NCBI GenBank assembly: GCA_036346205.1
Contig: JARFJB010001985.1
Span: 888,501 to 952,500, forward strand
Reading direction: 5' to 3'
Length of the DNA: 64,000 bases
Source of the DNA: Vesta saturnalis
Taxonomy: Eukaryota; Arthropoda; Insecta; Coleoptera; Lampyridae
Shown here: positions 46,560-59,661 of the stretch, piece after piece
Layout: each line of letters opens with the position of its first letter
Numbering within the stretch: position 1 is the stretch's first letter
Notes under the pieces: generated by a model
What the model was told of the DNA's origin: nothing
Database searches by the model: none
What the model saw: only the letters and a program-made list of their open reading frames with translations
Made by a program: the position numbers and the translations under genes

Positions 46560-46790
46560 GACTCGCGTGCGGATTATGCCAAACGACTTGTTTTTTAATT
46601 TAAAAAATAAGTAATTATACTTAGACAAGTAAGAAATCTTTCCATTAGTTTTCTAGAATTGAGCGATGATGAGTGTAGACAAATGTAAATAGTAAAGTTG
46701 AAGGGGATGGATCTCTCCATCGATGGATGAATAAATGTACAGGGTGTTAAGTTTGGATGCTACAAGTTCTCGAATACGGCACGATTTTTT
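46560..46790. repeat. Direct repeat unit D, copy 1
   Basis: Shares with 47060-47283, in the same order: CCAAACGACTTGT, TAAGAAATCTTT.CATTA, TCTAGAATTGAGCGA, AAATAGTAAAGTTGAAGGG, GATGGATCTCTCCATCGATG and ACAGGGTGTT. TGGATCTCTCCATCGATGGA is itself partly palindromic. Confidence 0.85.
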
Positions 46791-47059
46791 CTTAAAATAT
46801 ATATATGGTTCATCCAATTACGAACAAGAATTATATCTATTCAAAATTTAAAGAAAATTTTAAAGGATCTTAGAAGCTTATTTTCTAACGTTTCAAGAAA
46901 CCTAATTAGTTAAAATTTATTCTAGAAAAGATCAAGTCTTCTTAAATACTTGGAATGTTTTAGTTGTAATACACGATTACGGTAACAATTGTATGTCGAG
47001 GCATCTCACTGAATTACATTTGGATACTTGAATAACTACAATTCTATATTTATTTTGAT

Positions 47060-47283
47060 GGTGCATATCCAAACGACTTGTCATTTATATCTAAATGATA
47101 AGTATGTATATTAGACAACGTAAGAAATCTTTTCATTAATTTCTAGAATTGAGCGAATGATGAGTAAAGCAGACAAACATGCTAAATAGTAAAGTTGAAG
47201 GGATGGATCTCTCCATCGATGAATGAAACAAAATGTACAGGGTGTTCAAAGATTTGAGGCTACAAGTATCATCGAATACCAGA
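47060..47283. repeat. Direct repeat unit D, copy 2
   Basis: Same unit as 46560-46790 but with many small insertions, for example GAGTAAAGCAGACAAACATGC in place of GAGTGTAGACAAATG. Confidence 0.85.
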
Positions 47284-47289
47284 TTTGAA

Positions 47290-47400
47290 ATCTGTAAAAT
47301 TATATATATCATATATACATAATATATATATATATAACCATATATATATATATATATATATCTATATAATATATATATATAGATATAATCCGAATATATA
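47290..47400. repeat. Interrupted AT-dinucleotide tract
   Basis: TA-rich low complexity. ORFs called in it (Ile/Tyr repeats) are translation of the tract. Confidence 0.9.
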
Positions 47401-50080
47401 TATGATATATACAAATAATTTCAGTTGCAACGACATAACAAACATTATTAAAATGAGCTTTTATTTAGATATCGGATTTTGTGTTACCATTTGAAAAATC
47501 ATGTTAGTCAACCTTGTATTAGAGAATTATAGTCCCGACGCTAGGTAACGTTCATGCTGTTTTTAGAAGGTCCGACAATGTTTTTGCGGAATTGATGATA
47601 TGTCAAAAGATGTGTACTTACTTAAGAATCTTTGGATTACCAGGCCCAAAAATGCCAGTTAAGTTTTTATACAGGGTGATCACCTTGTTAGTGCTACGAA
47701 CTATGTGAATTTAAAATTGTTTGATACATAAAATCTATTTAAGCCAAATCTTTAAATGTTTGTAATTATGTGGATGAGATGAAGTTAATATATGTATCAG
47801 TAAGATAATTTCATACTATCAGAAGGTCGGTCAGCAAATAAAAAAATGTGCAATTCATATTACATTTTTATTTTTACGCAATTGATTTTGGTATTTACAT
47901 AACAGATTTATGATTCATAGATTTAGTCATTAAGGATTGGTGCACTGGTTATAATGTTTGACAATTACAAAATGAAGCAACACTTCAATCCAGCCGCATA
48001 AACATGATGAACTATTATGCCAGACAACATTTCGAACATATATGCAGCTATGGATAAACCAAGCTCTTCAGTTGGTGATTAAAGGTTCTGATTTACAGAC
48101 TTTGGTGCATAGGCAAGCGTACTCGATTTTGTATCAGAAAACAAGCTGGATTGAAGTTAAACTTTCGTAATTCTCATCCAAACAATGGGTTTGATTGTAA
48201 ACAATGCATAAAAAGCACGTAAAATATGAATTACCTAATATTTGCAGAAGTGGATGGTAAACTTTTCTAGATAATAACGGTCTTAATTGATGGTGATAAG
48301 TCCAATATCTCAGATCATTAAATGTTTTGCACGAATATGTCCTTAGGTATACATTATTACTAAATATTCTCTCAGTTGCAAGAAAAAATTCGAATTACAG
48401 AACTCTCTATTTCGGTTTCGGATAAACCTAAATAGATATTCGAAATATAGTCACATATGTGTTTTTAAGGTTCCTCATTAAATTGAATATTTTTCTGGTT
48501 ACGATAAACATCCGTTTGAAAAACCGTTTTTATTTTTGGAATGGAAATTGGAACCAAAGTTTGTAAAAACAATAAAAACTTGTTTTTTGGTTTTAAAATT
48601 TAAAGAAATATAATATAAAGTCATTGTTATCTTTTAATTGACTTATAGAATATTCTTTTTGAAAAGATATGTAAAAAGGAACCCAATAAATGTATTTTAG
48701 AAATTATAAAATTTTATGAAAATTTTTAAATCAGAAAACAATAATAAATTTTGTTTAAATAGATTTATTACTACAAACAACTGAAAAATTAAAATTTTAA
48801 AGATTTATCTAGTTTTGTAACCTTATACAAAATTAAATATTAATATGACTTCGTATTCGATAGTTTTTAAAAAAAACAAAAACTACGAAGATATAATAAA
48901 GTGCATTTTGTTCATGAAATTACAGAAGATATTCCTTATTTAAAAAAAATTTTTCTACTGAAAAAAAATTTTGCTTCAATTTTCTTGTCATTTATTCTGA
49001 AAAATGGTTTTATTTTTGTTAATATTTAGTGCTAAATAGAATTTTAATTTATCATCTTCTAATTTAATATGTTAAAAAAAAAGTGAAAATGAAGAATAAT
49101 TTACATATCACAGTGCGTTACATGAAAAATATTTTTGTCTCAGGTACTGATTTATAATCTCTTTATCATATTAGAACATTTGAATACCATTAAAATAAAC
49201 TAAACCTGCAGCATTGGTTTTATTATTAATTTTGGTTTTTTTTAAAATTTGGATAAAAAAACAGGACTGAAAACAATATCCCATTCGTTATGGCTGGTCG
49301 TTGTGGAACAGAAACTTGTTCGGTACTTCCTGCACTTTACCACTTAACAGGGCGGATTATACTAGCAAGGTTGGAACAAAACGGCTGCTCTTCATGGAAC
49401 AGAAAAATATCTTCTAAATTTTGCACAATACAATACTCTTAAAAATTATACCCACTATGTACTTATTTCGAATATTTTTAGGTTTATCCGAAACCGAAAT
49501 AGAGTTCTGTTCGACTTGCAAGAGTTTTAGTAAAAGTATAGAAGGACAATTCGTGCAAAACATTTAATGATCTGAGATATTGGACTTATCACCATCAAAA
49601 GACCGTTTCTCTAGAAAAGTTACCACCCACTTTTGCAAATATTAGGTTTCATACTTTACGTGCTTTTTATATTGTTTACAATCAAACCCATTGTTTGGAG
49701 AGAACACAAAGTGTTCTTGATCCCCTTGTTTTCGGATACAAAATCGAGAACGCTTGCCTATCACCAAAGTCTGTAACGAACCTTTTTCCACCAACTGAAG
49801 AGCTGGTACCAAGCTGAAATTGTTCGAAATGTGCGCGGCATAATTGCAGCTATAGAGCGGCTGGATTGAAGTGTTGCTGATTTCGTAATTATCAAACATT
49901 AAACTAGTGCACCAATCCTAATGACTAAATCTAAATCTAAATCTGTTTAATAAATACCAAAACAATGCGTAAAAAATAAAAATTTATGAATTCACATTTT
50001 TTTTTATTTGGAACACCCTGTAGTATGAAATTATCTTACTGATACATTATTAACTTCATCTCACAAAAATAAAACAAAGA
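47400..50080. mobile_element. Unclassified palindromic repeat, about 2.7 kb
   Basis: The left part 47830-48500 and right part 49490-50070 are inverted copies. Examples are AAACAATGGGTTTGATTGTA at 48180 against 49673-49697, and ATTTCGGTTTCGGATAAACC at 48408 against 49480-49500. The centre 48500-49480 is very A/T-rich. The front part 47400-47830 is repeated in direct orientation at 50162-50560. The minus-strand ORF 49642-49899 is the longest open frame but has no recognisable domain and is not kept open in the inverted copy. The class of element is unknown. Confidence 0.65.
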
Positions 50081-50082
50081 TT

Positions 50083-50083
<1 letters not shown>

Positions 50084-50161
<78 letters not shown>
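50084..50161. repeat. (TA)n microsatellite
   Basis: Nearly pure AT dinucleotide between the palindromic repeat and its direct partial copy. Confidence 0.95.
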
Positions 50162-50166
<5 letters not shown>

Positions 50167-51330
50167 TTTTCAGTTGCAACGACATAACATATAATTAAAG
50201 AAGCTTTTATTTAATATCGGATTTGTGTTACCATTTGAAAATCGTAGTCAACCCTGTATTAGGAATTATAGTCCACACGCTAGGTAACGTTCTGTGTTTT
50301 TTAGAGGTCCCCGCAATGTTTTTGCGGAATTATGTTGTCAAAGGTGTACTTATTAAGAATCTTGTGGTTACCAGGCCCAAAAATGGCCAGTTAAGTTTTT
50401 ATACAGGGTGATCACCTGGCTAGTGCTAGAACTATGGAATTAAAATTTTTGATACATAAAAGTTTTAATTTTCCTAAGCCAAATCTTTAAATGTTTTATT
50501 TTTGTGAGATGAAGTTTAATGTATCAGTAAGATAATTTCATACTACAGGTTCAAATAAAAAATTGTTCATAAATTTTATTTTTTAGCATTGTTTTTATTT
50601 AAAAGATTTAGATTTTTTAGTCATTAGGATTGTGCATGGTTTAATGTTTGACAATTACAAAATGAGTAACACTTCAATAACGCCTATAGCTATTATGCTT
50701 TGAACAATTTCGAAAATTCTCAGAAAACTTGTTACATTTCAGTTTGTGAAATAGTTCGTTACAGATTTGTGATACAAAGCGTATCTGGAATTTTTATCGA
50801 AAACAGATCTTAATTGAACACTGTTTGTTCTTCCATGAACAATTAGTTTGTTAAACATAAAACACGTAAAATATAAATAATTTTAAAAGTGTTAACTTTT
50901 CTAGAGAAATGTTTTTGAATAGTGATAATCATATCTCTGATATTAAATGTTTCTCACGAATTGTTATGGTATATTTTATCTAAAATTCCTTCTGTAAAAT
51001 TGAACAAATGCTTATTTTCGGTTTCTATTAATACCTTAAAAATATTCGAAATAATTCATATCGTTCATAATTTTTATTTAATGTAAATTATTTAGAAGAT
51101 ATTTTTTGATTAACGGTATTGAAGACAATCTTCTGTTTTGTTTACCAATCTTGTAGTATAATCCGCTTCTTTAATGGTAAACTTTTTATCTCAAAATTCT
51201 TTTACATATTTCAATAATATTTCAGTTTTCTACTCTTTTGCTTTTATTCATAATTCTTGAAAAATTTCAAATAATAAACCAATGCTGAGTTTGTTTACTT
51301 TAATCGTTTTAGTTTACTAAATGTTCTAAT
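50162..51330. repeat. Direct partial copy of the 47.4-48.6 kb sequence
   Basis: Shares TTTCAGTTGCAACGACATAA, GCTAGGTAACGTTC, TACCAGGCCCAAAAATG and TTTTTATACAGGGTGATCAC. Up to about 50560 similarity is high. Beyond that it is much more diverged and T-rich, while still following the order of the first copy. Confidence 0.8.
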
Positions 51331-53345
51331 ATGATCATTATTATGCTCATGAAATTTTCAATATTCAGTTTCTACAGACAAAATATATTTTGTTCTGCCA
51401 TCACGCATGCCGAGCTATGTGAACATTATTCTATAATCAGTTATTTCTATCATCTTTGAACAATTAAATTCATGAAGATGATAACGGTTGATTTTAAAGA
51501 TCGTATTGCTAGCATAAAACAGTTGAACATTGCCAGAATATAAAACTATATTTTTCTAGATATAAATGATGCAATGAAAGGATTGAAATTGTTCAAAATT
51601 TTTATTTTCATATATAAACTTTTCTCAGGTAAGGAAATCTTCTTGTTAAAAAAATTTAAAACATGAACTTTACAATTTTATTGACTTGTCATTATTATTT
51701 GTAGGCTTTGTCCTGCTTTCGGAAGTTCTAAATATGAAACAAGAATTAATTTTTTTTGATAAACAAAAGGTAAATTTTAAAATTTTAAGGTTTTTCGTTA
51801 AGTTTTTACAAAATCTTTTAAACAAAATTTTTTTTTTTCTTTAAAAAATTTTATCCCAAATTTTTAATTTTCTAAAATACTTTTATTTTTTTTTTTTCCT
51901 TTATTCTCATAATCAATTAAAGATAACAATGTTTTTTTTCCCTAATAAAATCGTCGATTGTGTTTTGTTTACGAATTTACTGTTTTTGTTTAATAAAAAT
52001 TGTGGTAATTACCTTAATACATTAAAATTTTTTAATTTTTTCTCTTCTGAAAATTTTTCCGACAGCCAGTTTAACAGTCTCAACTTTAAAAATTTGTTGT
52101 TATTTTGGCTTTAAAACGGATTTAATCTTTCATTTAAATTTAATTTTGATAAGCAATCAATTTTTCTGGTTTATATGATTTTTTGTATTTTTGAACAAAC
52201 GTTTTTTGTAATGGATATTTTTCATGTAAAAGTCCAAGGGTAAAATCTTTTTACATTCTGGCTTTTGATTTTTATCTGTCTAATTTGAAAACTATATAAA
52301 AATGTTTGATTTTACCAAAATTCTTCAAATTAAAATCATTTTTTTTTATAAAAATTTAATATAGATGACCAACGTGCGTAGTAATCATCCATAATTATTT
52401 GCAAGATCCAAAAAATTTCCATTTGTTAACAATTATTAAAAAAAACATTATTCCAGTATTTAAAAAGATCAATCTTTTTAGAAAAAATTTGTCTGAAAAC
52501 TGAAACTTTAACAATTTCTTATTCCTTTCAAAATTTATTTGTGACGGCCAGCGGCGCGGCGTGAAACTTATCGGGTCTATTAAATTAAGACTGGATCATA
52601 GACAAAACAATAATGATATGAACACATCTAAAAAAAACTGAAGTTCGCTTTTCATTGGCTATACAGCCGAACAGATTCAGTAATGAAAACGCGTGATCAG
52701 CACGTATTCTATGAAAAGCATATAGTTGGTTTAATTGCATCCAGATTTGTGATTATAAGCATAATATTTTAATTGCATGTAGCACATACTTATTATCCAT
52801 ATAATATGGCTGCAAAGTATTAAGAATAACTCCAAATATTGAGTGGTAACAAACCAAAACATGTTTAGAATTGACTAAAAGCTTATATTGAAATGGACCT
52901 TTCAGCGAATACAGAAGTATAGCTAGCGGTTGTATTATTAAACGTAAGAGTCAGTAAATAATCTAGTCAAATATAACATGAGAGTGATATTAATTTATAA
53001 AATAATTCTCAAGGTTCTTTCTGAAACTTGCCATTATTTGGTAATAGTAACCCTAACCCAGTAGGCTTATTACTGAAAATTAATTTGTTTCTAAACAACC
53101 TTTGATATGCTAAAATAACAAATATCGCATGCACCTATAGCTTTATGTAATCCTGAACTGGTCAACTGATATTGTGAAAACTATTGAACAACATTCGACT
53201 CCACCTTTATTCTGCTTAATATCGGACTTAATGTCCGTAATTAAATGATCTCGCGTTATAGAGCAAGACTACACCTAAAGGTACCAATAAATACATTTTC
53301 AGTTACAAAAAACTTGTGTGCTTTACTTTTGAATTATAATTAATC
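51331..53345. other. T-rich unassigned region
   Basis: 51331-52540 is markedly T/A homopolymer-rich with no gene signal. At 52545-52590 composition changes abruptly (GACGGCCAGCGGCGCGGCGT), perhaps a junction. 52590-53345 shows nothing recognisable. Confidence 0.45.
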
Positions 53346-53632
53346 AGACGGCAGTTATAATAAAATACTTATCTTTTTTGGGATTTTTTTTTAATGGTGT
53401 ACTTTATACAATCTAAACGTTTCGATAACACTTATCTAACTAACACAGTTATCTTCGTCAGTAGTAATGTTTGTTAAAAATTGTTAAAGATGTAGTAAAC
53501 AATTTTTCAAATTTGACAAAATGTTTACTACATCTTTAATTTTAACAAACATTACTAGACGAAGATAACTGTTATCGAAACGTTTAGATTCATAATTACA
53601 CCATTAAAAAATCCCAAAAAGATAATATTTAT
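53346..53632. mobile_element. MITE-A, full palindromic copy
   Basis: The left arm starts AATACTTATCTTTTTTGGGA and contains TAATGGTGTA, AACGTTTCGATAACA, AGTTATCTTCGTC and ACATTTAACA-type sequence. The right arm mirrors it and ends TCCCAAAAAGATAATATT. It is noncoding. Partial copies are at 24450-24612 and, for the outer end only, 13268-13300. It lies about 50 bp outside the left end of the Academ-like transposon. Confidence 0.85.
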
Positions 53633-53677
53633 TTATGAATGTTAATGTGAAAGTTTACATTTTCAGATGGCAGTTAC

Positions 53678-53681
53678 ATTA
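53678..53681. repeat. Candidate ATTA target-site duplication, left
   Basis: ATTA precedes CAGCTGGGTATTTA. The matching ATTA is at 62582-62585, with a one-base offset in the TIR alignment. Confidence 0.55.
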
Positions 53682-54135
53682 CAGCTGGGTATTTAAGGTT
53701 ATTCACCTAGCAAAATTTCAATAAAGGAAGCCGCTTTGCACAGGCGTACCTAGTGGTCATCTGAGTGATTTGTGTAAGTAGCAGTTGGCTGGGGTAGATA
53801 GTCGCACCTACCGCGCTGCACTATGACGTCGGTATCTGCATAAGTTGAGCAAATAGGTCGTGTTTGGTATCGTTTTCGTATAAATCAAGAACGAGGAATT
53901 CATTTCTGGAACAACACTTTCACTCATTCATAGAAAAATAAATAGTTATGTGCAAAAATAGAAAAATAAGAAATATTATTTTTACAAACTCTATTCTTAC
54001 AATTAAACCACAAGGTTATTCTTTATAAAGAAAAATATGTGTAAGTAGCCCTGTTTATTTAGAATACATAAATATAAACTTTCTTGATAGGTTTAACATG
54101 AAAATTTGTTAAAAAAAATAAATTGTGTCGCGCGG
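53682..54135 (+). repeat. Left TIR of the Academ-like transposon
   Basis: Inverted copy of 62157-62581. Similarity ends inward at GTGTCGCG. Confidence 0.88.
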
Positions 54136-54261
54136 AGGAGCTTTGTTGGTGGATTTGGCACTTACCGTTAGTTTATAGGCGCATCGATATCTGTGTAGAT
54201 ATTAAAACAAATAATTATTTTATTTAGGCACTAAGATAACCACAATTTCAACTTATTTTAT

Positions 54262-54510
54262 ACTAGCGACCCGCCCCAGCTTCGCACGGGCATAATTTAG
54301 AAACCTTTAATCAAAGGCATTATCATATCTCTTTCTTTTTCTAAATTACATGAAAGCTAGTAATAAATATAGCCTATGTTACTCAGGGATAATGTAGCAT
54401 TCTAATGGTGAAAGAATTTTTTAAATCGGTCCAGTAGTTTTTGAATTTATTCGTTACAAACACACAAAAATACAAATATTTTTTTATAATTTTAGTGTAG
54501 ATGTGTGAAT
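54262..54510 (+). mobile_element. Widespread insect repeat (CCCGCCCC.GCTTCGCACGGG type)
   Basis: TACTAGCGACCCGCCCCAGC, then TTCGCACGGG at 54266-54294, AGCCTATGTTACTCAGGGAT at 54371, AATGTAGCATTCTAATGGTG and AAATCGGTCCAGTAGTTTTT at 54424. I recognise this text as a common dispersed noncoding repeat or retroposon tail of arthropods. It has no counterpart in the right end of the transposon, so it inserted between the left TIR and the gene. Confidence 0.65.
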
Positions 54511-57113
54511 TTAAATTGATACGAGTATATTACTATAATTTTACTTTAAAATAGAGAGGGATAGTTTTGTTGCGTGAAAATAATAATAAAGGTGTAATTT
54601 TAGTTAATAAGTGTAATAAAACGATAGCAAAATTAATTAACAGTTTCCGCTGCAGCCACACAGTTCTGAGCACCATATTTCTCTTTGTAAACAATGCACC
54701 TTCCTGCGCATTTTTTTTTGCATCTGCATCTTATTAACTCCATGCAAACAGCGGCTGTTGGTGGAAGGGTGGTTCACACAGGCTCCAATATGCCATTATT
54801 TTTGGGCTAACCCCAGTCAGCAGGACATGGCCGGTCTAGTATTGGTTTTAAAAGCTGACCCCAAATATGTCTTCCCTGATAAATTGCTCGCAAGATATGG
54901 CTTCGCAGGGCGTCTTTGGTTGGTGGTAAGTTTTCCAGCTGCCTGTCCTTTTTTGTAAATAAGAATTTTCTACATTGGTTGACATCAGTGCATGTACATG
55001 ACCTAAAATAAAACAAATGTTACACAAGCACTCCAACAATCACTTAAATCACTTCACATTACGAATGCTAACCACTACTTAACTTACCTTACATTTCCTT
55101 TTTTAGCATATTTGAATCCCTCCGTTGCAGTGGCATATGCGGTCCAAGCTTCGAAAGCGCTTTTTTTTTCCTTTTCCAGCAATAGAAGAAACAGTATCAC
55201 ACCCGGAAAAGGCGTGGAAGAGTGGTAACAGATCTGCCTTTCCAGGTCCTAGAAAATTAATACACTTATGTAGTTGAATTAATTTCAGATTGAAAAATGA
55301 AAAACGTAAACATACATTTGTTTGGATTACCTAACGAAGCTGTAATAGCATGGCACGGCAGAAACTGATAGTTTATTTCTGTGCCAATATGAACCCACAA
55401 TTCTTCAAGTTTTGCAATTGTGACGAACATGAAACTGCAAGGACAACAACATCGGTGTCCACTATACCAACCATGTGTGTGTGTCCTTAGGCTGCAGCAT
55501 CACCAACGTGAACCATTATGCAGGTGTCTGCTTCCTCATGGTTGAATGGTTCTAAGGCTTGTTTATCTCCGTTGCTGTTAGAACTGCCACTCCGTCTGAA
55601 ATTTCTTTGTCAGCTGTAAATTCTGTAGCTGTGCACTGAAAAGCTAAGAAATGGAAAAATTCGTCTTTATTGGTATTATCTCTACGGAAATTTTCCCAAC
55701 CGGAATTTTTGTGTTGGAGGTGACACGTGTTCTTTGTCCGGTGCCACGTTTCTCTATAGTTTCGTTTTTGAGACTGTCAGTATCATACCTGTCCCAAATC
55801 ATATCTAATCGTGATACAGTGGCAAGTTCTCTGTGCACGAAAAGTATAAAGGCTCTGTCAGAATAATTCAGGAAAGTTTTGCTGCGTCCTGGACTTAGTA
55901 TGTGGACCACGGCAGGTCCATCTAAAACTTTGGGTGACACTGGGGATGAGCTCGTTTCTGTGGCCGAGTCACAATTTTTAAGGAGACATTTTAAAAGGTC
56001 CGATTTGGTTCCTGATCGTATTTTTGCCATGACCGACAATGATGGGGGAGACGCTTGATTTTCTTGAGCAAAAAATTTATCAAGGTACCCTGTCCTGTGC
56101 TCACATGTAGCTATGCACAATTTACTAAACAGACTGCAGTCATTTTTGAGCCCACCTATTTTTGTATGTGTTTTGATGGTAGTGTTTTCTGAACGTGTAC
56201 TAAAAACTGGATGTTTATTTGATTTAATGGGCTGGAGTAAACTTTTTCCACCGTTCAGTCTTTCCTTACAAAAATTAAAGTACTGCTATTCGCCACGATT
56301 TTCTATATTCGAAATTGTTTCTTTAGCAGAAGCGACGACCTTTGTGTCAATATTATAAAGCTCGAGTGTCTCTTCAAGGAAAGGATTACTAAGGTCTTGA
56401 ATGGTATTCTCTAGTTATTTTACGTCGGCGATAAACTGTTTTATTACAGCAGCAGTATCAAGATGATGACGGTTATTATCATTTGTGAAATTCACAGATT
56501 CGTTTTCCAAAATCTCCTTTCATAAGTTTCGACCATGGCTGCCAGTTCAGGTCAGCTATCAACCATTTGCACAGAAAGTCCGGGTTTTCAGTTTCCAATC
56601 ATTCCTGTGAAATAAAAAAGTCATAAATTTGTACTGTGTTGGAAGTTGTGAAGGTGTATTTGTAAAATTTGATTTTATTTTGCATCCTTACCGCTATTCC
56701 AGAAAAGGGCCGATCAGTCTCTCTGGCCACAAACTGGCTGCTTTCAAAATGTTTCAATAAATACGGATGTGTCTTTCCAAATTTGCCAAATCTCTTAGAT
56801 GTACCGATAGCCATTTAGAGTAATTCATGTGATCTAAGGCGAAGAACCACGGCAAGATTCTTCTTATAGAATCCAAATAGTCTTTGTTGATTCCTGTTCT
56901 GATGGAACCAACGAACTGTAAAATCAACAGTTCCAGGTTTAGTACAAAATCCCAGTACTTAAATTGTGGAATGCTCGTATTTTTTTCCAAATGCCAATCT
57001 CCAAAGGTGATTGGCGGTCATTGAACTTCATTTTCACTGTTCATCTCAGCTTGGTAAGCATTTTTTTGTAATGGGTACAGGAATGCGGCACTCACCTAAA
57101 AAAAACAAGTAAC

Positions 57114-57117
57114 ATTA
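57114..57117. repeat. ATTA target-site duplication of solo LTR copy 2, left
   Basis: Exact match to 59658-59661. Confidence 0.8.
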
Positions 57118-59657
57118 TGTAAGGTTGCGTTGACGCACCCTGTATGTAGGATGTTATAATGACGTGTATTACGTGTTTTGAGTGCGAGTGTATTGAGTTT
57201 GAACGAGAAAAAAAATTTTTGTGTGTATATGCATAATGTATGTGGGTGGGTGATACGCCACTGGAAATTTAGGAGAAATATCATTCAGTATGTAGATACG
57301 TGTATTTGAATGTTATAGAGACTTTGGTGTTGGAATAAATAGATTCTGACGAATGCAAATGTGAAGAGAAATTTGTCGATGGGACGATAATGGTTGCTAC
57401 TGTTGACTACTTAATAAAGAATGGAATGTTGGAAGATAAAGGAGTAATCTTGGCCGGAAGATGAGTGTATAAGTGTAGAATGTTTTAGAAAATATGTAGA
57501 CAAAGATTTGGTATGTTTAATTGTTGATTATAGAAAGTTCTCGTAATGTTGTGCAATCATTTTGAGAATACGTGTATGTATATGGATTTGAGACCTTAGA
57601 CTGTACTTATTTTTGCAAATGTTGCGGAAGGAGATCGAGCGCATGGAGATAAACGTTGAAAGTTGTGTAATGGTCCAGAGTGGCCACTGAATGAATGTGA
57701 TGACGAAATGGCTTCTCCATAAAGTAATTGTAAAATTTGTAAGTAAGAACAAACATGGCGATCTATTGTAGTTATAAGCGTGTTTTACAGAGGGTAGCAT
57801 CTGTCGGCACTAAGAAAGTTTGAGTGAATACCATTGGTGAATATAGCAAGGAAGTCGGACATGTTTAAAGATGGATGGCTGAAGGTATAAATAGGAAAGT
57901 CAGAGATTGACGTGAGCTTTTTGCAGGTTGTTGGTTGTTGCTTTTGGTGAGAGCTCGGTGGGAGACGCGCGCGAGGTGAAGTGTGAAATTAGAATGGGTT
58001 GTGTTGGAGTTATATTTGTGAATAATATTGAAGGCAGTCATTGTTTAAACAACTGCGTAACCCGAAAGGGGATGAATCGTATAAGACATTCATAAATAAA
58101 ACAATTAATTAAATTGAGATTGAAGATAAAATCAGTTTATTTTTCTTCAAGAAAAAGTGCGTAAGCAGATTTATAAAAAGATAACAGTTGTTACGTTATA
58201 GTGTTGAGTGCGCGCGTGTCTTGTAAGATCTTTAGTATAAATTATTTATGGGACCACCTTTAAGCGAAGTATTCGTAGTAAATTGAGCCAATGTTAAGGT
58301 AATTTTGTATGACATTAAAAGTTTATTTGTGTAAGGAAGGCTAAATTGTCCTAAAGGTTGCGAGAAACTTTTAAGAGGCAACCAAAGTGTACAGATTATT
58401 ACGGTTTATTGGAGTAATAACCTCGCATAGTTGCTAATCGCGAGTGCAGAAAGGAATAAGTGTTGTGAAATTGTGAAGTATTTGTTATGTGCCTTCAGGC
58501 AATTTAAGGATACAAATGGACTACAAATAATTGATTTACGGGAAGAGAAGAAAGAAAAGCGAAGGATTAATGGACAATTTTAAGTAAGAATTACATTTAA
58601 GAATTTTAAAAACTCAGTAAGCACGATTATCTTTTTTTAGTTGTAATTTGCGTATTGTTGGGTAATTTTAATTAGTTGAAGGAAAAGATAATCGTCTCGA
58701 GTTATGTTGTATTGGTTGTTTTAGTAGTAAGAATTTTGCAGAAACGCAAATTGTATTGACAGTGGTTTTTCAACCACGCTGTTGTGAATATGTAAACATT
58801 TGTTTATTATTTTGTGCAGGACAATATATATATTTATCGTTAACTTTTTCTGTTGTTTATTTAGCCTATTTTGGTTTTAAGATTATGAACAACCTGAAAG
58901 GTTATATTTGCCAGGTTAATTTCAAAAGAAAATTTTCATGTTAGTTTCGTTTAACGCAGTACACTAATGACGGATCAGCTGTTGATTTAAAATTTCATTA
59001 AGTATAACTAAGAGAGGAGTTTTGAGAACTTACATATTTACGAATGTCCATACGATTCAGAGGTATCATAAAGGAACAATTATTAAGATGACATTGATTT
59101 TCTTTTGTTAGGAATTTTAAAATTAATTATCGATCATTGAATGAAGAACTATTTATTCATTAATAAGTAGAAATTTAACTTTATATGTATACGAGGGATA
59201 CGTAGAAAATATAACTGTTGGTTACGTGAATGCAGTTGAATTTGAGTGATAAATTTTGTTTGGAAATTTTGGTATACGAGGTGTATTCAAAAGTTTTAAT
59301 AACCTGGGTAGTACTAAATATATTTGAGTTTGAGTTGAATTGTTTTGGACGAGTGTTTGTTTTAGAACCCCCGTGTGAGAGTTTACTGAGTAAGCACAAT
59401 CCTACTTTCCACAATCAAGTAGGGTTAATTAACACCCAGCTTAAGACAATTATTTTAGCAAAGTTTCGATTGTGGTGGCGCCTGGAGACATATTTTCCCG
59501 GACTGAGCTGTTTGAATATCGGTGTAAGGTGTTTGAGCGTATTAATCATACATTTTACTTATTATTTCGACCACGCCCATCTCCCTGTTAGCTGGCTTGG
59601 CAACCCTCTTACATTAGTAAGCATACACGACGCCTAGTGCGGTTTGGACGTGTAACA
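57118..59657. mobile_element. Solo LTR, copy 2 (2540 bp), inside an intron of the Academ-like gene
   Basis: Starts TGTAAGG and ends GTGTAACA, with a perfect 4-bp ATTA duplication on both sides (57114-57117, 59658-59661). Same order of landmarks as copy 1: GACGCACCCTGTATG near the start, GTGATACGCCACTGG near 57251, GGGGATGAATCGTA near 58070, TTTTTCTTCAAG, GTGGTTTTT near 58762 and GCTGGCTTGGCAACCC near 59592. Short ORFs (58756-58944, 59230-59637) do not correspond to a known protein. The insertion lies between minus-strand exon ends HQ (59712) and VSAAF (57095). Without it the intron would be about 72 nt. Confidence 0.88.
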
Positions 59658-59661
59658 ATTA
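59658..59661. repeat. ATTA target-site duplication of solo LTR copy 2, right
   Basis: Exact match to 57114-57117. Confidence 0.8.

Noticed and set aside
47136..47494. ORFs on both strands rich in Ile and Tyr
   Set aside because: They are translation of an AT-dinucleotide tract, not a protein.
49642..49899. 85-codon minus-strand ORF considered as a gene
   Set aside because: It lies in the arm of a palindromic repeat, its mirror copy is not open, and no domain could be recognised.
53060..53070. CCCTAACCC as telomeric repeat
   Set aside because: A single occurrence with no array.
56113..56358. 81-codon plus-strand ORF and the one at 55651-55866
   Set aside because: Both are antisense shadows of the minus-strand Academ-like gene.
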